This document shows positions 1 through 7,815 of a stretch of DNA of 43,920 nt, piece after piece. The position numbers and the translations under genes were made by a program. Below the pieces are notes generated by a model. That model was not told the DNA's origin. It worked only from the letters and a program-made list of their open reading frames with translations, and ran no database searches. This DNA is from F23-B02 sp963625655 (GTDB taxonomy: Bacteria > Bacillota > Clostridia > Oscillospirales > Oscillospiraceae). The stretch is taken from assembly GCA_963625655.1 (NCBI GenBank), contig CAVFTS010000014.1, forward strand, positions 1 to 43,920, read 5' to 3'. The stretch's first letter is position 1; every line of letters starts with the position of its first letter.

Positions 1-145
1 TCGGACTACTCCAAATTCCTCATATAAAATACTGCCTTATCCACCCGTGACAAAATCGGCAGGGGCTTAAGTCCCGTCAGCTTAAGACGCAGAATGGTTT
101 GCTAAGTTCCGTAAATTTGCCGATTTGAGCAAAAATTTTTTGGAT
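1..145 (+). ncRNA. Probable 3' part of a structured non-coding RNA, class uncertain
   Basis: Seen: a 9-bp stem AAATCGGCA (53-61) with TGCCGATTT (118-126) encloses two adjacent hairpins, GGGG-CTTAAG-TCCC (62-75) and GTC-AGCTTAA-GAC (76-88), both carrying CTTAA in or beside the loop. It is followed by GAGC, A5 and T6 (127-141), which looks like a weak intrinsic terminator. No convincing ORF covers the stretch. On the minus strand a 31-codon open frame (about 105 to 13) is in a position where conserved RNAs often give spurious small ORFs. The shape, a multibranch closed by one long helix, suggests a conserved RNA whose 5' part lies left of the window. The raiA-motif RNA of Firmicutes is one candidate, from memory only. 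It may also be unrelated leader sequence. Confidence 0.45.
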
Positions 146-155
146 AATATGCTAC

Positions 156-184
156 TTGCCTCGGCATTGACGATAAGATATACT
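156..184 (+). promoter_or_regulatory. Promoter of the lipase-like gene
   Basis: TTGCCT (156-161), 17-nt spacer, TATACT (179-184). It lies 39 nt before the start codon at 224 and downstream of the T-run that ends the structured element at the left edge. Confidence 0.5.
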
Positions 185-223
185 ATACATACACCGGAAG
201 CCATGCGGAAAGAGGGCGTTTAG

Positions 224-1711
224 ATGAAGAATTTTTTATACGATATCGGCAGCAAAACGGCAAAGAAATCCGCTTTGAACGTTGAATTTGATCTTTTGCG
301 TTCGTCGGAGGGTGACAATGCGACCGTTGCCGCACTGCCGTTTTACTATTCCGACGAGATGTTCTTGAATTCCGCCTGCGGCTATAACCACAAGCTCTGC
401 ATACTGAGCCTCGGTCTCACCATGACCTCCTTTTCGGTCGGCAGTGAGGGTGACGAGCATGTTCGCAAGGCGCTCATCGGGATGGGCTTTAACGAGAGCG
501 GCATAAAAAGCCGTAAGTTTGATAAAACAAAGCCCATAAACGACAGCTGTGCCTACGCCTTTGCGGTGAAGAAGCTTGCCGGTACGGATCAGAAGCTCCT
601 GTCCGTCGTCATCCGCAGCCACCGCTACGGCGGCGAGTGGGTCAGCAACGCCCATGTGTTCAGCGATAAATATCCGGGCTACGCCGCGGGCTTCAAGTCC
701 GCCGCCGACAAGGTGTATTCCGCTCTCAAAAAGTACATTTCCGAGCAGAAGCTTGACAAGAGCAAGCTGAAGATTTGGGTTGCCGGATTTTCGAGAGGCG
801 GCGCAATATCGAATAACCTCGGTCATCTCCTCAATTCCGGCCTGGGTATAAAGAGGGACAATATTTTTGTCTACACCTTTGCCGCACCGAACACGGTTGA
901 GGACAAAAACTGGGTCTATTACGACAATATTTTTAATGTGCTGTCCGAGATGGACGTCGTGCCGAGAGTGCCGCTGCGCTCGTGGGGCTTCCGCCGCTTC
1001 GGCACCGATCTGCGTCTGCCCTGCGAAAGCCGCAGAGGTACGGAGTGCTATGCGGAGAGGCTCGGCGCCATGCGTGAGCGCTTTGCCGAGATAATGCAGG
1101 CGATAGACACGCCCGACAACACATATGAGCCGTACAAGGAGCAGGAAAAGGTTCTCGATATGCTCATAGCCTATTCCGACAAGCTGTTTCCGAGTCCCGA
1201 CAAATATGCGCAGGACGGCTACCAGAGCTTTATAATGGACTACATGAGCGGGAAGATCTACGGCAGCGCAATCGATATGCGCAGATTCATCCGCTTCCTC
1301 GTCGACGGAGACGAGGAATTTGCCGAGGAGCTGTGCGAGATGCTCGAGCAGTGGGACTCCATGGGCGCAATGCAGAAGGCGCAGCGCATCGGCGGGCTGA
1401 ATCTGAAGATCACCTCAATGCTCAAAAAGCACCTTTCCGGCGACAAGACTCCCGCACTTGAGATGCTAAGCCTCGGTTTGGGCGTGCTTGCGCACTACGC
1501 CGCAAAACTTACGGCGGACAAGGTGACCAAAAGCGGGCAGGACAATTACTATGAGCTGCTCATTCGCCTGGCGGTCGATGCCTACCATGTGGCGGAGCAT
1601 TCGCCCGTGCTGATGCAGCACTGGCCGGAGGTCTATCTTGCATGGCTGCTCTCCGGCGACGAAAAGACCCTTTACCGCACGGATGGTTACCGTCGGCTTA
1701 CAATAAAATGA
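224..1711 (+). CDS. Lipase-like alpha/beta hydrolase
   Basis: A 495-residue protein with the nucleophile-elbow motif GFSRG at residues 188-192 (Ser190), preceded by a beta-strand (KIWVAGFS) as in class 3 lipases. Asp244 in SEMDVVPRVPL is the likely acid, and a His near the C-terminus (HSPVLMQHW) could complete the triad. No signal peptide is evident, so the protein is probably cytoplasmic. The start is chosen for the AGAGGG ribosome site at about 207-212. The long segment after residue 270 has no motif I recognise. Substrate is unknown; lipid or ester hydrolysis follows from the fold only. The following nucleotidyltransferase begins 20 nt after the stop, so the two are probably co-transcribed. 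Confidence 0.75.
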   Translation: MKNFLYDIGSKTAKKSALNVEFDLLRSSEGDNATVAALPFYYSDEMFLNSACGYNHKLCILSLGLTMTSFSVGSEGDEHVRKALIGMGFNESGIKSRKFDKTKPINDSCAYAFAVKKLAGTDQKLLSVVIRSHRYGGEWVSNAHVFSDKYPGYAAGFKSAADKVYSALKKYISEQKLDKSKLKIWVAGFSRGGAISNNLGHLLNSGLGIKRDNIFVYTFAAPNTVEDKNWVYYDNIFNVLSEMDVVPRVPLRSWGFRRFGTDLRLPCESRRGTECYAERLGAMRERFAEIMQAIDTPDNTYEPYKEQEKVLDMLIAYSDKLFPSPDKYAQDGYQSFIMDYMSGKIYGSAIDMRRFIRFLVDGDEEFAEELCEMLEQWDSMGAMQKAQRIGGLNLKITSMLKKHLSGDKTPALEMLSLGLGVLAHYAAKLTADKVTKSGQDNYYELLIRLAVDAYHVAEHSPVLMQHWPEVYLAWLLSGDEKTLYRTDGYRRLTIK

Positions 1712-1731
1712 CAAATGAAACGGAGAAAGAT

Positions 1732-2643
1732 ATGGACAGAACACTCGTGATAATGGCGGCGGGACTCGGCTCCCGCTACGGCGGTGTAAAGCAGATGACG
1801 GGCGTGGGACCCGACGGCGAGATACTCATGGAGTACGCCGTTTTTGATGCTCTGAGCGCCGGCTTTAACAGGGTAGTTGCGATAATAAAGCCCGATATGC
1901 TCGATGATGTGAAGGAGTGCTTCGGTGACCGCATCGAGAAAAAGACGGGGATAAGGATAGATTACGCCTTTCAGACGCCCGACCGCTTCACCGAAAGCAG
2001 ACCGGAACTTGCCGATAGGTCAAAGCCTCTGGGTACGGTACACGCCGTGCTGTGCGCAAAGGAGCTTATAAAAACGCCCTTTGCGGTCATAAATGCCGAC
2101 GATTACTACGGCAGGAGCGCATTTGAGGTCATAGCGCCGCAGCTTGATGAGCTTAAAGACGCCGAGGATGCGGCAATGGTCGCATACAGGCTCAAAAACA
2201 CGGTCAGCGAATTCGGCACCGTCACGAGGGGCGTGTGCGGCAGTCGGGACGGGTATCTGAGCTCCGTCACCGAGACCTATAAGATAAAGCTGTTTCCCGA
2301 CGGCACGATACGGGACACCTCGGAGTCCGAGGACGGCCCCGTGCTTTCGCCGGACAGCCTTGTTTCCATGAATCTTTGGGGCTTTTCACCGAAGATGCTC
2401 GACGTTATGGAGCGGTATTTTGAGAGCTTCCTTGAGAAGCTCCCCGAGGGCGACAACAAGAGCGAGTGCCTGCTGCCGACCATGGTCGGCGATATGATAG
2501 CCGAGGACAGGCTCAATGTTAAGGTTTTAAGCTCCGCCGACCGTTGGTTCGGCCTGACCTATAAGGAGGACACGCCGGGCGTCGTCGCCGCACTGTCTGC
2601 GCTCCACGAAAACGGAACCTATCCCCCGACGCTTTGGGGATAA
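1732..2643 (+). CDS. Nucleotidyltransferase family protein (sugar-phosphate type)
   Basis: 303 residues. The N-terminus MDRTLVIMAAGLGSRYGG is the G-x-G-x-R nucleotide-binding loop of NTP-transferases such as glucose-1-phosphate thymidylyl- or uridylyltransferases, and the region PFAVINADDYYG carries the acidic metal-binding site. Family members transfer an NMP to a sugar phosphate; the exact sugar is not readable here. The frame stays open upstream to 1642, but ATG 1732 has a GGAGAAAG ribosome site and starts exactly at the conserved motif. It follows the lipase-like gene by 20 nt, and a bidirectional hairpin terminator closes the unit. Confidence 0.82.
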   Translation: MDRTLVIMAAGLGSRYGGVKQMTGVGPDGEILMEYAVFDALSAGFNRVVAIIKPDMLDDVKECFGDRIEKKTGIRIDYAFQTPDRFTESRPELADRSKPLGTVHAVLCAKELIKTPFAVINADDYYGRSAFEVIAPQLDELKDAEDAAMVAYRLKNTVSEFGTVTRGVCGSRDGYLSSVTETYKIKLFPDGTIRDTSESEDGPVLSPDSLVSMNLWGFSPKMLDVMERYFESFLEKLPEGDNKSECLLPTMVGDMIAEDRLNVKVLSSADRWFGLTYKEDTPGVVAALSALHENGTYPPTLWG

Positions 2644-2655
2644 ACACAGAGGAGC

Positions 2656-2688
2656 AAAAATGCAGAGCCAAAAGGCTCTGCATTTTTT
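2656..2688. terminator. Bidirectional intrinsic terminator
   Basis: AAAAATGCAGAGCC and GGCTCTGCATTTTT form a perfect 14-bp stem around an AAAA loop. It has A- and T-runs on both sides and lies between convergent genes ending at 2643 (plus) and 2702 (minus). Confidence 0.9.
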
Positions 2689-2701
2689 CGTTAATGTGGA
2701 A

Positions 2702-3151
2702 TCAGTCCTCGCCGTCGGGCTCGTCGGTCTCGTCGAAGTCAAATTCGAGGGTCTCACCGCAGCCGGGGCAAATGATGTTGCCGAAGCTCAGATCGTCCTC
2801 ATACACGGGGACAACCTCACCGCACCGGGGACAGGTTACCTCGTAATCCGCTTCGTCGTCGCAGCCGCAGCAGGAGCCGCAGCAGAAGGACTCGTCGTCC
2901 TCATCGTCGTAATCCTCGTCATCGTCGTCCCCGTCGAGGATAAGCTCCTCGATGAAGGATACGTCGTCGCCGAGACTGTCAAGCTCGTCCGCCATGTCTG
3001 CGGAATCGACTTCAAGCGCCTCAATCGAAGCTGCGAAGGAATCCAACGCATCTACAATGGCAAGCAGGAGCTTTCCGTTCTTGTCGTCGGAGCTTATGTC
3101 CAAGCCCTCGGCAAGACCCTTGAGATATGCTGCTTTTTCGGACGGTGTCAT
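2702..3151 (-). CDS. CD1247-type N-terminal domain protein with C-terminal zinc ribbon
   Basis: 149 residues. An N-terminal helical region (MTPSEKAAYLKGLAEGL) resembles the CD1247 N-terminal domain found next to efp in Clostridia. A very acidic linker of Asp/Glu follows, then FCCGSCCGCDD, then CPRCGEVVP...ICPGCGETLEFDF, a two-CxxC zinc ribbon. The tail is again acidic. An AGGAGG ribosome site precedes ATG 3151. It is the last gene of the minus-strand unit with efp. Function is unknown; the ribbon suggests metal binding, or binding of nucleic acid or protein. Confidence 0.8.
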   Translation of the reverse strand: MTPSEKAAYLKGLAEGLDISSDDKNGKLLLAIVDALDSFAASIEALEVDSADMADELDSLGDDVSFIEELILDGDDDDEDYDDEDDESFCCGSCCGCDDEADYEVTCPRCGEVVPVYEDDLSFGNIICPGCGETLEFDFDETDEPDGED

Positions 3152-3192
3152 AGTGTAACCTCCTTTTCGCTCAAAACCGAGTTGTTATTGAC

Positions 3193-3750
3193 TTATGCGC
3201 GGCTGAGATATTCGCCGGTGCGGGTGTCGATTTTTATCCTTTCGCCCGGCTCGATGAACAGGGGAACCTTGACCTCGGCGCCGGTCTCCAAGGTTGCGGG
3301 CTTAGTTGCGTTGGTAGCGGTGTTGCCTGCAAAGCCGGGGTCGGTATCGGTAACCTCAAGCTCCACGAAGAAGGGAGGCTCGACGTTAAAGACCTTGCCC
3401 TTGTAGGAGTAGATGGTGCAGACCATGTTCTCCTTGACAAACTTGAAGCTGTCGCTCAGAACGGATTCGTCAACAGGCTCAAGCTCATAGGTTTCGGGGT
3501 TCATGAAGTAGTACAGGTTGCCGTCGGCGTAGCTGTACTCCATGGACATACGGTCAACGGTAGCGTTCTCGAACTTTGCGGTGGGGTTGAAGGAAGTCTC
3601 GGTCACGGCGCCGGTGATGACGTTCTTCATCTTGGTGCGGACGAAGGCTGCGCCCTTGCCGGGCTTGACGTGCTGAAATTCGACGACCTGCATGACCTGT
3701 CCGTCCATCTCAAAGGTAACGCCGTTTCTGAAATCGCCTGCTGTTATCAT
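3193..3750 (-). CDS. efp: Translation elongation factor P
   Basis: 185 residues, the usual length for EF-P, with the KOW-like N-terminal domain and two OB-fold domains. EF-P enters the ribosomal E site and relieves stalling on polyproline. The tip loop HVKPGKGAAF places Lys32 at the modifiable position, as in EF-Ps whose lysine is post-translationally modified. None of the modification genes I would recognise (epmA/epmB, earP, ymfI) lies in the window. The C-terminal RIKIDTRTGEYLSRA is the family signature. It is the third gene of an M24 peptidase, membrane protein, efp, CD1247 unit, a common clostridial arrangement. Confidence 0.96.
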   Translation of the reverse strand: MITAGDFRNGVTFEMDGQVMQVVEFQHVKPGKGAAFVRTKMKNVITGAVTETSFNPTAKFENATVDRMSMEYSYADGNLYYFMNPETYELEPVDESVLSDSFKFVKENMVCTIYSYKGKVFNVEPPFFVELEVTDTDPGFAGNTATNATKPATLETGAEVKVPLFIEPGERIKIDTRTGEYLSRA

Positions 3751-3836
3751 ATAGGTAAATCCTCCTAAAGTGAATTTAAAATAAAATTGAGTAAATAGCT
3801 TAGATATTTTACATTATAAGCCGAGATATTGCAATA

Positions 3837-4124
3837 CTATTTTCTTTTTTTGGCTTTTTTGCCGCCGGGTTTTTCGTCCTCATTCAGCTCTTTTTTACCG
3901 GTGCGCTTCTCAAATGCGATCTGGAACATATAAACGACCATCGCAAGTATGGCGACGAGGTAGATTAGCTTGGAGACGAAGCCGTCGGAAAAGCCGTCTA
4001 TAAAGGTTGCGAGAGCAATGTTCAAAACCAACAGGATAAAGCCGAATATGAGCAGAGGGGTCATGCTGAGATTGATTTCCTTTTCGCCCTTCTTGGCGGG
4101 CTTGTTCGTCTTTTTGTTTGCCAT
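3837..4124 (-). CDS. Small two-helix membrane protein of unknown function
   Basis: 95 residues: a basic N-terminus (MANKKTNKPAKKGEKE), two hydrophobic segments (about 23-42 and 52-69) and a very basic C-terminal tail ending GGKKAKKRK. Not recognised. It lies 12 nt downstream of the M24 peptidase and 86 nt before efp on the same strand, so it is likely translated from the same mRNA. A GGAGGC ribosome site lies before ATG 4124. The charge pattern suggests both ends face the cytoplasm. Confidence 0.7.
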   Translation of the reverse strand: MANKKTNKPAKKGEKEINLSMTPLLIFGFILLVLNIALATFIDGFSDGFVSKLIYLVAILAMVVYMFQIAFEKRTGKKELNEDEKPGGKKAKKRK

Positions 4125-4136
4125 GAAAGCGCCTCC

Positions 4137-5207
4137 TTACAGAATTATGAGTGACTTGTCCGCATGGGTCAGATTGATGCATCCGTCCTCGGTGAGGTAA
4201 AGCGCATCCTCAATCCTCACACCGAAGCTGCCGGGGATGTATATGCCCGGCTCTGCGCTGATGACCGCGCCGACGGGCATCACGGTCTCGCACGAGGGGG
4301 AAGCGTTCGGCGCTTCGTGAATGTCGAGACCGAGGCTGTGACCGAAGGAGTGACCGAAATACTTGCCGTAGCCCGCATCCTCGATGACCTGCCGTGCGGC
4401 GGCGTCGATATCGCAGCCCCGCACGCCCGCCTTCGCCTTTGCGATACCGGCAAGCTGCGCACGCAGAACGGTGTCGTAGACCTTCTTCATCTCGTCGGTG
4501 GCATAGCTCACGGCGACCGTCCTCGTCATGTCGGAGCAGTAGCCGTGCTTTAAGCAGCCGAAGTCCATGGTCACGAAGTCGCCCTCATGCACGAGCGTGT
4601 CACCGGGGACACCGTGGGGCATGGAGCTGTTCTTGCCGGTGACGGCGATCGGGTCAAAGGAGTTGCCCTCGGCTCCGTGCTTTAGGAGCCTGTAGGTGAT
4701 CTCGGCGGCGATGTCTCTTTCGCTCACGCCGGGCTTAATGATTTTGAGAACGTCCGCCAGCGCAAGCTCCGCAATGTCCTGCGCCTCCTGCATGAAGCCG
4801 AATTCCTCACGGCTCTTTGCGGCACGCAGCTCCGAAAATATGCTCTGAGCGGGAGTGAGCTCAAGACCCAAAAGCTCCTCGTAACGGCGGTAGTCGGAAA
4901 AGGAGAGCTTCTCCTCCTCGGCACCGAGGCGCCTCACATGAGACTCCTCCAGAGCCTCACGGATATGCTCGTGCAGACGCTTGCCGCCGTCGAACTGACG
5001 CAGCTCGATTTCCGGGTCAAGAGCCTTTTGGGCCGCCTCAATATAACGGGAGTCGGTGAAAAGATAGGTCTTTCCGGTCGTCACCAGCACGGCGCCGTCG
5101 GTAAACGGGAAGCCGCAGGCATAGCGCTGATTCTTTTCATCGCTTATCAGCATAGCGTCAAGCTCCGCCGAGACGAGCTTTTCTTGGATTTTTTTCGTGT
5201 TGTTCAT
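4137..5207 (-). CDS. Xaa-Pro peptidase, M24 family
   Basis: 356 residues with a creatinase-type N-terminal domain (1-125) and a pita-bread catalytic domain. The five dinuclear-metal ligands are visible: Asp215 and Asp226 (VTMDFG...YCSDMTR), His290 (FGHSLG), Glu319 (ISAEPGIY) and Glu333 (GVRIEDAL). This family removes N-terminal residues preceding proline in cytoplasmic peptides. As first gene of the efp unit it matches the usual clostridial order. Its promoter overlaps the divergent carboxypeptidase promoter. Confidence 0.93.
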   Translation of the reverse strand: MNNTKKIQEKLVSAELDAMLISDEKNQRYACGFPFTDGAVLVTTGKTYLFTDSRYIEAAQKALDPEIELRQFDGGKRLHEHIREALEESHVRRLGAEEEKLSFSDYRRYEELLGLELTPAQSIFSELRAAKSREEFGFMQEAQDIAELALADVLKIIKPGVSERDIAAEITYRLLKHGAEGNSFDPIAVTGKNSSMPHGVPGDTLVHEGDFVTMDFGCLKHGYCSDMTRTVAVSYATDEMKKVYDTVLRAQLAGIAKAKAGVRGCDIDAAARQVIEDAGYGKYFGHSFGHSLGLDIHEAPNASPSCETVMPVGAVISAEPGIYIPGSFGVRIEDALYLTEDGCINLTHADKSLIIL

Positions 5208-5230
5208 AGCTTTCCGCCTTCTGTTTCCTA

Positions 5231-5258
5231 TTGAAATTTGAAATGTTTCATATATAAT
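5231..5258 (+). promoter_or_regulatory. Promoter of the D,D-carboxypeptidase gene
   Basis: TTGAAA (5231-5236), 16-nt spacer, TATAAT (5253-5258). It lies 54 nt before ATG 5312, and its -10 box is 5 nt from the -10 box of the opposing promoter. Confidence 0.65.
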
Positions 5259-5263
5259 AATGT

Positions 5264-5292
5264 ATTATACTATTAAATTTCGATTAGCACAA
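5264..5292 (-). promoter_or_regulatory. Promoter of the M24 peptidase-efp operon
   Basis: On the minus strand: TTGTGC (plus GCACAA, 5287-5292), 17-nt spacer, TATAAT (plus ATTATA, 5264-5269). The RNA would start near 5257, inside the divergent promoter, so the two promoters probably interfere. Confidence 0.65.
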
Positions 5293-5311
5293 TCCGAAAT
5301 GGGAGAAAAAG

Positions 5312-6754
5312 ATGAAAAAACTGCGCACTACAGCCGTGCTTCTGGTGCTTTGCCTGCTTGCCGCAGCGCTTTATCCCGCAGCGGCGGCTCTTGACTACGG
5401 CGAATATGTTCTTCCTGTGCCGAATACGAACGCTTCCTGCGCCGTCGTCATGGAGCTTGACGGCGGCAGAGTGCTTTACGGCAAGAACGAAAAGCTTGCT
5501 GCCGACCCCGCAAGCCTGACAAAGATAATGACGGCGCTGCTTGTCACCGAGGCGGTGGAGCGGGGTGAGGTCTCGCTCGACGACAAGGTGGCGGTCGGCA
5601 ACGATTACATGAACGGTATCCCGGAAGACGTCAGGGGACCGCTGAATCTCTCTCCCGGCGAGTCGCTCAGCCTGCGTGACCTTATGTACTGCGCCATGCT
5701 CGTATCCTCAAACGAGGCGTGCAACATAATGGCAATCCACGTCTCCGGCTCCGTCGACGGCTTCGTTGCGCTGATGAACAAGCGGGCGCAGGAGCTCGGC
5801 TGCACCGACACGAGGTTTGTAAACACAAACGGCCTGTCCCGTACCGGACATTACAGCAGCGCATCGGACCTTGCGATCATCGCAAGGGAGGCGCTCCGCC
5901 ACGAGCTGATACTTGAGATCTGCGGCACGAGGGAGTACACCGTCCCCGCCACGGAAACGCACGACGCAAGGCAGCTTCAAAACACCAACGGACTTATAAA
6001 TTCCAATTCCTATTACGGCTCCGGCTATGTTTATTCGGGAGCCTTCGGCTTAAAGACCGGTCATACCACACAGGCGGGATACTGCCTTGCGGGCGCCGCC
6101 GAGAAAAACGGCGTCAGGATACTCGTCATTGTCCTCGGCTGCGGGGAATCTCAGAATTTCATCGACACGATGAACCTGTTTGACTGGGCATTCAACAATT
6201 TCTCCGTGCGCAAGATCGTAGAAAAGGGCGAGAGCTTCGGAAAGATCGGGGTCACAAAAAGCGCCGAGGGAACGGAGGTGCGGCTCGTCACCGGCAAGAG
6301 TCTCCGCTATTTCCTGCCGGAGGGCTTGGAGTTAAGCGAGCTTCAAAAAGTCGTGAAGCTAAACTCCGAGACGGCGGAGGCGCCCGTCAGGGCGGGTGAG
6401 GAGTACGGTACGCTCACGGTGCTCGGACCCGACGGCGAAACATACGGCAGCGTGCCTCTCGTTGCGGCAAACGACGTTGACGCTTCCGTGTGGGCGTCGC
6501 TCAAGGGCGAGGTCGGCGGCTTCTTTTCGCAAAGCTGGATGAGTCTGCTTGCGATGGTCATCATTCTGCTGATTGTTGCGGTGACGGTGCTGACGCTCAT
6601 CCGCCGCAGACGCAGAAGAATCGAGGAGGAAAAGCGCCGCCGCAGAAATGCGCAGCGCCGCAGAATCGAAAACGAGCGCCGTGAAAAGGAGGCGCACAAG
6701 AAATATTATAAGGACTTCCTCGGCGGTGAAAACGGAGGGAGGAAGCGGAAATGA
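5312..6754 (+). CDS. D-alanyl-D-alanine carboxypeptidase (PBP5/DacF-type, S11)
   Basis: 480 residues. Signal peptide 1-26, then all three penicillin-binding motifs: SLTK at 68-71 (nucleophile Ser68), SSN at 132-134 and KTG at 248-250. It trims the terminal D-Ala from peptidoglycan stem peptides outside the membrane. A PBP5-type C-terminal domain follows. Instead of an amphipathic helix, the protein ends in a true transmembrane helix (about 411-430) and a roughly 50-residue, strongly basic cytoplasmic tail with repeated RRRRR clusters. ATG 5312 has GGGAGA upstream. Its stop overlaps the start of the lipoprotein gene (ATGA). Confidence 0.94.
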   Translation: MKKLRTTAVLLVLCLLAAALYPAAAALDYGEYVLPVPNTNASCAVVMELDGGRVLYGKNEKLAADPASLTKIMTALLVTEAVERGEVSLDDKVAVGNDYMNGIPEDVRGPLNLSPGESLSLRDLMYCAMLVSSNEACNIMAIHVSGSVDGFVALMNKRAQELGCTDTRFVNTNGLSRTGHYSSASDLAIIAREALRHELILEICGTREYTVPATETHDARQLQNTNGLINSNSYYGSGYVYSGAFGLKTGHTTQAGYCLAGAAEKNGVRILVIVLGCGESQNFIDTMNLFDWAFNNFSVRKIVEKGESFGKIGVTKSAEGTEVRLVTGKSLRYFLPEGLELSELQKVVKLNSETAEAPVRAGEEYGTLTVLGPDGETYGSVPLVAANDVDASVWASLKGEVGGFFSQSWMSLLAMVIILLIVAVTVLTLIRRRRRRIEEEKRRRRNAQRRRIENERREKEAHKKYYKDFLGGENGGRKRK

Positions 6755-7494
6755 GACTTAAAAGAATCGTGTCCGTACTGCTTTGCGCCCTGCTCATATG
6801 CTCGCTCGCAGCCTGCTCCGGCGACAAAAAGCCGGAGACGAAGCCGAAGGAGAGCGACACGCCGGAGCTTTCGGAGTTTGAAAAATGGCAGGAGCGGATG
6901 CTCTCACTGTGCAACATGGACTACGACGGCTTCATCGGCTACTGGGATCTGCGCTGCGACGGCTTTTACGGTGACGATCTGACGACGGCGCTGGGCATCC
7001 TGTCCGGCGGCGGAACGCCGTTTCTGCCCCTTGATGAGCAGAATGCGCTCATCGAAAGCACGAGAAAAAGCTACGCCGAACGCTACGGCGACGACTGGAG
7101 CTTTTCGATAAAGAGCATAAGCTGCGAGGCTCTTTCGCGGAGCGCCTGTGAGGATTTCTCGTCGGAGCTTAAAAGGGTTGCGGACAGCGTCGACGTTCTC
7201 TGTACGGCGGCGGACGCATGGAACGACGCCGGCTGGTCCGAATTTGCGCTGGATCACGGCTGCTCCGTTGCCGACGCAAAGCGCCTTGTCGAGGCGTACC
7301 GCAGCATAGGTGATGCCTGCCGCAGCGCCGAGGTGACGGAGGCGCTCGTGTTAAGTGTGAGCCTTGAGCTTTCCGGCAGCGGAACGGAGACGCTTGCGAA
7401 GGAGGAGAGCTTTACCGTGTATGTCGTGAACGGACGCTACGTCACGGAGCCGCTCATCGACAGCAGCTATGCACTTATAAATCTGGTTTACTGA
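6751..7494 (+). CDS. Secreted lipoprotein of unknown function
   Basis: 247 residues. A type II signal peptide ends in the lipobox SLAAC (Cys22), followed by a charged linker rich in Lys, Glu and Pro. The rest is a mostly helical, Cys-containing domain that I do not recognise. The 4-nt ATGA overlap with the carboxypeptidase gene indicates translational coupling, so it may act at the cell envelope with that enzyme. The unit ends in the terminator at 7503-7538. Confidence 0.75.
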   Translation: MRLKRIVSVLLCALLICSLAACSGDKKPETKPKESDTPELSEFEKWQERMLSLCNMDYDGFIGYWDLRCDGFYGDDLTTALGILSGGGTPFLPLDEQNALIESTRKSYAERYGDDWSFSIKSISCEALSRSACEDFSSELKRVADSVDVLCTAADAWNDAGWSEFALDHGCSVADAKRLVEAYRSIGDACRSAEVTEALVLSVSLELSGSGTETLAKEESFTVYVVNGRYVTEPLIDSSYALINLVY

Positions 7495-7502
7495 AACAAA
7501 AT

Positions 7503-7538
7503 CCGCCTTGCGTCGTCTAAACCGTGAGGCGGTTTTTT
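7503..7538 (+). terminator. Intrinsic terminator of the carboxypeptidase-lipoprotein unit
   Basis: CCGCCT (7503-7508) pairs with AGGCGG (7527-7532), followed by T6. It sits 8 nt after the lipoprotein stop. Confidence 0.8.
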
Positions 7539-7713
7539 CACGCTTTGAGACTTAACAAAATGTTCACGATTTTGGCGGCAAAGTATGTATAAAATGTTAA
7601 CGGACAATCGCACATTTTAAAGTAATCCGTTGAATATTCCCTGAAATGTATAAAATTATATGGACAATATTCAAAGTTTGTTAAAAAATTTTTTAAAAAC
7701 CTGTAATTTTTTA

Positions 7714-7742
7714 TTTACTATTCTGACATTGTGTGTTACAAT
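7714..7742 (+). promoter_or_regulatory. Promoter of the heptad-repeat membrane protein gene
   Basis: TTTACT (7714-7719), 17-nt spacer, TACAAT (7737-7742). The inverted repeat TGACAA...TTGTCA at 7753-7768 lies at or just after +1, in operator position. Confidence 0.55.
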
Positions 7743-7815
7743 AGTTGCACGCTGACAAGAAATTGTCAAATTAATGGGATAAGTAAACTTTTTATAAAAA
7801 ATTGGGAGGAATAAA

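Larger units (their letters stand above)
7495..7815. other. 321-bp AT-rich intergenic region
   Basis: It contains the terminator at 7503-7538, about 170 bp of AT-rich DNA with no ORF or clear structure, the promoter at 7714-7742 and a small inverted repeat TGACAA-GAAA-TTGTCA at 7753-7768 just after the predicted transcription start. The repeat could be an operator of the repeat protein gene. The ribosome site GGGAGG lies at 7803-7808. Confidence 0.6.
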
